From Propionibacteriaceae bacterium (GTDB lineage: Bacteria > Actinomycetota > Actinomycetes > Propionibacteriales > Propionibacteriaceae): a stretch of DNA of 5,996 nt. The position numbers and the translations under genes were made by a program. Below the pieces are notes generated by a model, which saw only the letters and a program-made list of their open reading frames with translations, was not told the origin of the DNA and made no database searches. The stretch covers positions 4,235 through 10,230 of the forward strand of contig PMLO01000057.1 in assembly GCA_003158895.1 (NCBI GenBank), read 5' to 3'. Of this stretch, positions 4,759 to 5,996 are shown piece by piece; the stretch's first letter is position 1, and each line of letters starts with the position of its first letter.

Positions 4759-5814
4759 ATGGCGACCGAAGCGACCACAGTCGACGCGGGAGGGCGAGAG
4801 GTCCGGATCTCGAGCCCGTCCAAGGTCTACTTCCCTGACCTCGGGCTCACGAAGCTCGACATCGTCTCGTACGTCCTCGCCGTCGGGCCAGGCATCCTGG
4901 CGGCCCTCAAGGACCGTCCGGTCACCATGGAACGATGGCCCGAAGGGGTCACCCCCGACGCGTCGCTGCGTAGTCCTGACAACCCTGGTGGCAGCGCCTT
5001 CTACCAGAAGCACGCGCCGACCCGAGGTATTCCGGACTGGGTCCAGACGACCACGGTGACGTTCCCGTCGGGTCGGCCGGGGGTCGAGGTCGCGCCCGCC
5101 GACCTTGCCACGGTGGTGTGGATGGTGAACCTCGGGACGATCCGCTTTCACCCCTGGCCCGTACGACACCCGCACACCGACGACGTCGACCAGCTCCGGA
5201 TCGATCTCGACCCTCAGCCCGGGACGACGTTCGACGAGGCGCGGGAGGCGGCGCTGGCACTGCGCGAGGTCATGAAGGACGCCGGACTGACCGGGTTCGT
5301 GAAGACGTCCGGAGGCCGCGGCCTTCACGTGTTCGCCCGCATCGAGGCGGCCGACTTCATCGATGCGCGGCACGCGGCGATCGCGGTCGGCCGCGAGCTC
5401 GAGCGACGGATGCCCGAGCGCGTGACCACCGCGTGGTGGAAGGAGGAGCGAGGGAAGCGGATCTCGGTCGACTTCAACCAGATGGCACGGGACCGGCTCA
5501 TGACCTCGGCCTACTCGATCCGTCCGACGCCCGAGGCACGGGCGTCAGCGCCGCTGACCTGGGACGAGCTGCCCGACGCGCGCCCGGACGACTTCACGGT
5601 ACGGACGATGCCTGGGCGGTTCGCGGAGCGCGGCGACGTCTGGGCAGCGCTGGAGGAGTCGACCCCGGCGTCCATCCGCACAGCGCTCGACTGGTACGTA
5701 CGGGACGAGGGGAACGGGCAGGGCGAGATGCCGTACCCGCCCGAGTACCCGAAGATGCCCGGAGAGCCTCCGCGCGTACAGCCGAGCCGCAAGAACGAGG
5801 CGAACTGGTCGTAG
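4759..5814 (+). CDS. Stand-alone LigD-type polymerase/primase domain protein (PolDom)
   Basis: The 351-residue product is an archaeo-eukaryotic-primase-like polymerase domain of the kind fused to ligase in bacterial LigD, which adds nucleotides at DNA breaks and gaps with a preference for ribonucleotides. Recognisable parts in order are: REVRISSPSKVYFPDLGLTK (13-32), DRPVTMERWPEGV (52-64), FYQKHAP (81-87), WMVNLGTIRFHPWPVR (121-136, active-site-type His131), the catalytic metal motif RIDLDPQPG (Asp149 and Asp151), KTSGGRGLHVF (182-192, the SGxxGxH motif with His190), TTAWWKEERG (223-232) and VDFNQMARDR (Asp238, third metal ligand). All catalytic residues seem intact. No ligase or nuclease domain follows, and no Ku gene is visible, so this is a single-domain paralogue comparable to mycobacterial PolD/Prim-PolC proteins, not a complete end-joining LigD. 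The ATG at 4759 gives the expected N-terminus; the 55-codon upstream extension only reads antisense to msrB. The actual repair pathway served is inferred. Confidence 0.9.
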   Translation: MATEATTVDAGGREVRISSPSKVYFPDLGLTKLDIVSYVLAVGPGILAALKDRPVTMERWPEGVTPDASLRSPDNPGGSAFYQKHAPTRGIPDWVQTTTVTFPSGRPGVEVAPADLATVVWMVNLGTIRFHPWPVRHPHTDDVDQLRIDLDPQPGTTFDEAREAALALREVMKDAGLTGFVKTSGGRGLHVFARIEAADFIDARHAAIAVGRELERRMPERVTTAWWKEERGKRISVDFNQMARDRLMTSAYSIRPTPEARASAPLTWDELPDARPDDFTVRTMPGRFAERGDVWAALEESTPASIRTALDWYVRDEGNGQGEMPYPPEYPKMPGEPPRVQPSRKNEANWS

Positions 5815-5868
5815 TGGCCCGCCACGAGCGCTGCTGTGATCAGGCGCGACGTAGGGCCGAACATCGTC

Positions 5869-5880
5869 CATAGTTGGCGC
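5869..5880 (+). promoter_or_regulatory. Possible leaderless promoter of the glycosyltransferase gene
   Basis: CATAGT (5869-5874) matches TATAAT at four of six positions and ends six bases before the GTG at 5881. The alternative reading TAGTTG (5871-5876) misses the final T. No Shine-Dalgarno sequence is seen. The spacing resembles the other leaderless-looking starts here, but the box itself is weaker. The rest of the 66-bp gap (5815-5880) shows no convincing terminator. Confidence 0.3.
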
Positions 5881-5996
5881 GTGCTGTTCTCCGTGGTCAT
5901 CTGCTCGTACAACCGCCGCGAGCACGTGGTGGCGGCCGTGGAGAGCGCCCTCGGGCAGACCCTGCCCAGCGATCGCTACGAGGTCGTCGTGGTGGA
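5881..5996 (+). CDS. Family 2 glycosyltransferase, N-terminal fragment (3' truncated)
   Basis: Thirty-eight complete codons are visible before the window ends. The protein begins (V/M)LFSVVICSYNRREHV, continues VAAVESALGQTL and reaches YEVVVVD, the first beta-strand, helix and second strand of a GT-A-fold family 2 glycosyltransferase. SVVICSYNR forms the nucleotide-sugar-binding start, and the second strand ends in the usual Asp. Such enzymes transfer sugars from activated donors to cell-wall, polysaccharide or lipid acceptors on the cytoplasmic side; the acceptor cannot be told from this fragment. GTG at 5881 is preferred because the family motif begins only three residues later. An in-frame GTG at 5836 would add 15 residues with no family match. 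Confidence 0.85.
   Translation, partial: MLFSVVICSYNRREHVVAAVESALGQTLPSDRYEVVVV

Noticed and set aside
4243..5373. Open frame of 376 codons antisense to the polymerase-domain gene and running across msrB
   Set aside because: It overlaps two confidently identified genes in the wrong frame, is extremely Arg-rich and has no recognisable domain.
5816..5858. GGCCC...GGGCC pairing after the polymerase-domain gene as a terminator
   Set aside because: The five-base arms are 33 bases apart, with only weak internal pairing and no T-run.

Overview
The window looks like ordinary chromosomal DNA from a high-GC Gram-positive actinobacterium. It is roughly two-thirds G+C and has a strongly GC-biased third codon position. 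The actinobacteria-specific DUF3000 gene sits next to an RNase D gene and converges on dxs, an order that matches Mycobacterium tuberculosis Rv2680-Rv2681-dxs1 (Rv2682c). The protein variants recall the Nocardioidaceae (Nocardioides/Aeromicrobium-like), but that rank is a guess from memory. There is no sign of phage, transposon, CRISPR, tRNA or rRNA. Coding density is very high, and no stretch over about 100 bases lacks a gene.

Layout, left to right: (1) the 3' end of an unrecognised gene (+, 1-390); (2) an 82-bp gap with a small inverted repeat and a leaderless-type promoter; (3) dxs (+, 473-2410), the first enzyme of the MEP isoprenoid pathway; (4) a convergent junction where the dxs and rnd stop codons are only 4 bases apart, inside a nested inverted repeat; (5) an RNase D-family 3'-5' exonuclease (-, 2415-3662); (6) a DUF3000 protein (-, 3659-4246) whose stop overlaps the RNase D start as ATGA; (7) msrB (-, 4308-4718), a zinc-type methionine-R-sulfoxide reductase; (8) a 40-bp divergent intergenic region where the msrB and polymerase-gene -10 elements overlap; (9) a stand-alone LigD-type polymerase/primase domain gene (+, 4759-5814); (10) a 66-bp gap and the start of a family 2 glycosyltransferase (+, 5881 to beyond the window).

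The genes do not form one pathway. DUF3000 and the exonuclease form a tightly coupled two-gene unit. dxs supplies isoprenoid precursors. msrB and the polymerase-domain gene are both repair functions, one for oxidised protein and one for DNA, and share a compact divergent promoter region.

No new multi-gene defence or biosynthetic system is visible. The points most worth a second look are regulatory and compositional. Three or four genes start 6-7 nt after a TANNNT box with no Shine-Dalgarno sequence. Two -10 boxes overlap face to face between msrB and the polymerase gene. CGTACG is clearly over-represented and often built from codons unusual for this base composition. The haem genes that lie between msrB and DUF3000 in mycobacteria are absent.
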